Origin: Watersipora subatra | Taxonomy: Eukaryota > Bryozoa > Gymnolaemata > Cheilostomatida > Watersiporidae | Assembly: GCF_963576615.1 (NCBI RefSeq) | Contig: NC_088711.1 | Location: 58,198,248-58,262,247 of the forward strand | Direction: 5' to 3' | DNA length: 64,000 nucleotides | In this document: piece by piece, positions 62,580 through 64,000 of the stretch | Numbering within the stretch: the stretch's first letter is position 1 | Layout of the letters: every line of letters begins with the position of its first letter | Notes under the pieces: model-generated | Database searches by the model: none | Told to the model about the DNA's origin: nothing | The model's input: the letters and a program-made list of their open reading frames with translations, nothing else | Translations under genes and position numbers: made by a program

Positions 62580-63905
62580 TTATAGAAAAATAAAATGCAA
62601 GCCAAAATGTATATTTATGTGAAGAAGGATGACACCAAACGCTAGTCTAGTCACATTACGATCTCAACGCAAAATTTTCCCTGGGAATATGAGTTTTAAA
62701 TGCTTTAGTCCACCAAAACAGATCAACAGTAAAAACCTGTAAACTCCTCACGAAAACAGAACTGCTTCATGGTTAAATGCTACATCGCAGCCGTCAAATT
62801 TAATTTTGGGCGCCAATTTAAATCGGACATTAGAATTCCATTAAAACATCAATACAATTAGCCAATCTCAAAATAAAACTTCCTTTTGGAAAACCCAAAA
62901 GAAAATAACACGATTTTCATAGACAAAGCAGAATATATTATACCATTATATTCACAGAAACCTATTAAACGGATTCGTGCGCGTAGCCTATTATTCCAGG
63001 GAAGAACTCAATTTGCATGTCATACAAAACCAAATTGATGTTCTCACAGAGATATCCTGCTCTGGCGAGACTCACATAGGCGCGCCGCAAAGGCTTACTA
63101 CTTTAAAAAAATTATTAAGAGATACGACATTTGCGCAACTTATATTTACAATGTGTAAGTTCGAATCTTTATAAGTTAGCAATAATGTACAAAAAATTTT
63201 TTAGTTTACTAAAAATTTTTGTTTTAATTTTAGTTGCAAATTTAGATTCAAAATGCATAAAAATTTATCAAAATGTTTTTATTTGTATTTTAATTAAAAG
63301 TACAAGATTTCTGCTACCAGTGTTCATTTTTAATACTTCCGTTGTCCAGGCTTACTATCTTAGAATTGGGATTCCGTAGTTGACGATGTATATGATACAA
63401 GACGTGATCTGCAGGTAACCTCGTGTTTCTGCTTGAGTTTGTGTAAACTTATTCAACGATCTCTGGCTTCGTATAGTCTGTTTTTATGTTATTTTTCTAT
63501 ACTTGTAGTGGAATATTCCATATGACTAGGTCAGTCTGTAGAACAGAAACAGCGCTCATTAAACATTAGTTCATTCAGCATGTTTTGGAACAAATTGATG
63601 ACATACCATAAAGCATTTACGGTAGCCATCTTTGGCTGATTATACTTCAATTGTATGTCTTAAGTTTTGTCGCTTATGGCCCTCTATTGCGACAACAGCG
63701 TATTGTTATTTTGAAATTGGATATACAAAATTAGTTTATGGCTAGCTTAACAATCGTTGCAAGGTTTTGTTTGTTAACTTGACACCACTTGGAGAAATTA
63801 CAATTTAAAGTTGGAACTTTTCACTCACTAATTTAGTCATTTGTTAATCAATTATGCAGCTTGGTTCAGCTTTTCAGAACGTACAGTTTGTTCTGTTGTT
63901 CGCAG
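62580..63905. other. AT-rich region between LINE and possible right-edge exon
   Basis: No coding exon was recognised. A possible donor, ctgcag|gtaacc, at 63413 could end a non-coding first exon of the right-edge gene, but nothing else supports this. Confidence 0.35.
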
Positions 63906-64000
63906 CTTCTAGTGTTACTATGCTTCCCGGGGCGGTGTTGGCCAGCTGGCTGCTGTGTGTCAGCACATCAACACTCTATCTCTATTTCTGTCCCTTCACC
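63906..64000 (+). CDS. Possible 5' coding exon of an unknown gene (cut by window edge)
   Basis: After a good acceptor (tctgttgttcgcag) the sequence becomes GC-richer and opens a frame from ATG at 63920 reading MLPGAVLASWLLCVSTSTLY. The hydrophobic stretch could be a signal peptide or membrane segment. A second frame is also open. The gene is not recognised. Confidence 0.3.

Overview
The window is intron-rich animal nuclear DNA. It is AT-rich, its spliced genes have GT..AG introns, and it carries a dense load of transposable elements (TEs): Helitron-like, Tigger/mariner, hAT, TTAA-site and other MITEs (short non-autonomous elements), a CR1-like LINE and a Ty3/gypsy element. Gene content and TE mix suit an invertebrate, perhaps a lophotrochozoan, but nothing in the sequence fixes the species.

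Layout, left to right. At 1-3.5 kb on + is the end of a gene for a calmodulin-like protein with degenerate EF-hands. At 5.15-9.72 kb on + is a complete six-exon calmodulin paralogue (149 aa) whose first coding exon is only the ATG, as in animal calmodulin genes. At 10.5-14.7 kb on - is a complete four-exon ribosomal protein eS24 gene (RPS24, 129 aa). Its start codon lies 194 bp from that of a divergent 13-exon poly(ADP-ribose) glycohydrolase gene (PARG, 645 aa, 14.9-32.35 kb, +). PARG runs tail to tail into a large RING-H2 ubiquitin-ligase gene on - (33.2 to beyond 55.5 kb). Ten of its exons can be joined in phase, giving 851 C-terminal residues. The RING and the helix before it resemble RNF38/RNF44, but the long acidic/serine-rich N-terminal region carries several candidate SUMO-interacting motifs. 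From 55.5 kb to the end the window is mostly TE: a mariner, a foldback element and a 5'-truncated CR1-like LINE. A possible exon of another + strand gene lies at the right edge.

The introns hold most of the structure: at least four long copies and several 5' fragments of one Helitron-like family that carries an antisense tRNA-like block; two MITEs flanked by TTAA; three related GGCC-ended MITEs; a PIF/Harbinger-like MITE; a hAT MITE with an 8-bp duplication; at least eight minisatellites; and a young gypsy insertion with 228-bp LTRs that look identical.

How the genes relate. PARG removes poly(ADP-ribose) from nuclear proteins. The neighbouring ligase may act on SUMOylated nuclear proteins, but that role is inferred from motifs only. 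eS24 and PARG share a compact divergent promoter containing a predicted TOP (pyrimidine tract) start site for eS24. The two EF-hand genes look like an old tandem pair of the calmodulin family. No exotic multi-gene system was found. The most unusual features are the Helitron/tRNA composite family, the SIM-rich RING ligase, a PARG intron whose minisatellite stays open in the exon frame, and a cluster of perfect and near-perfect palindromes.
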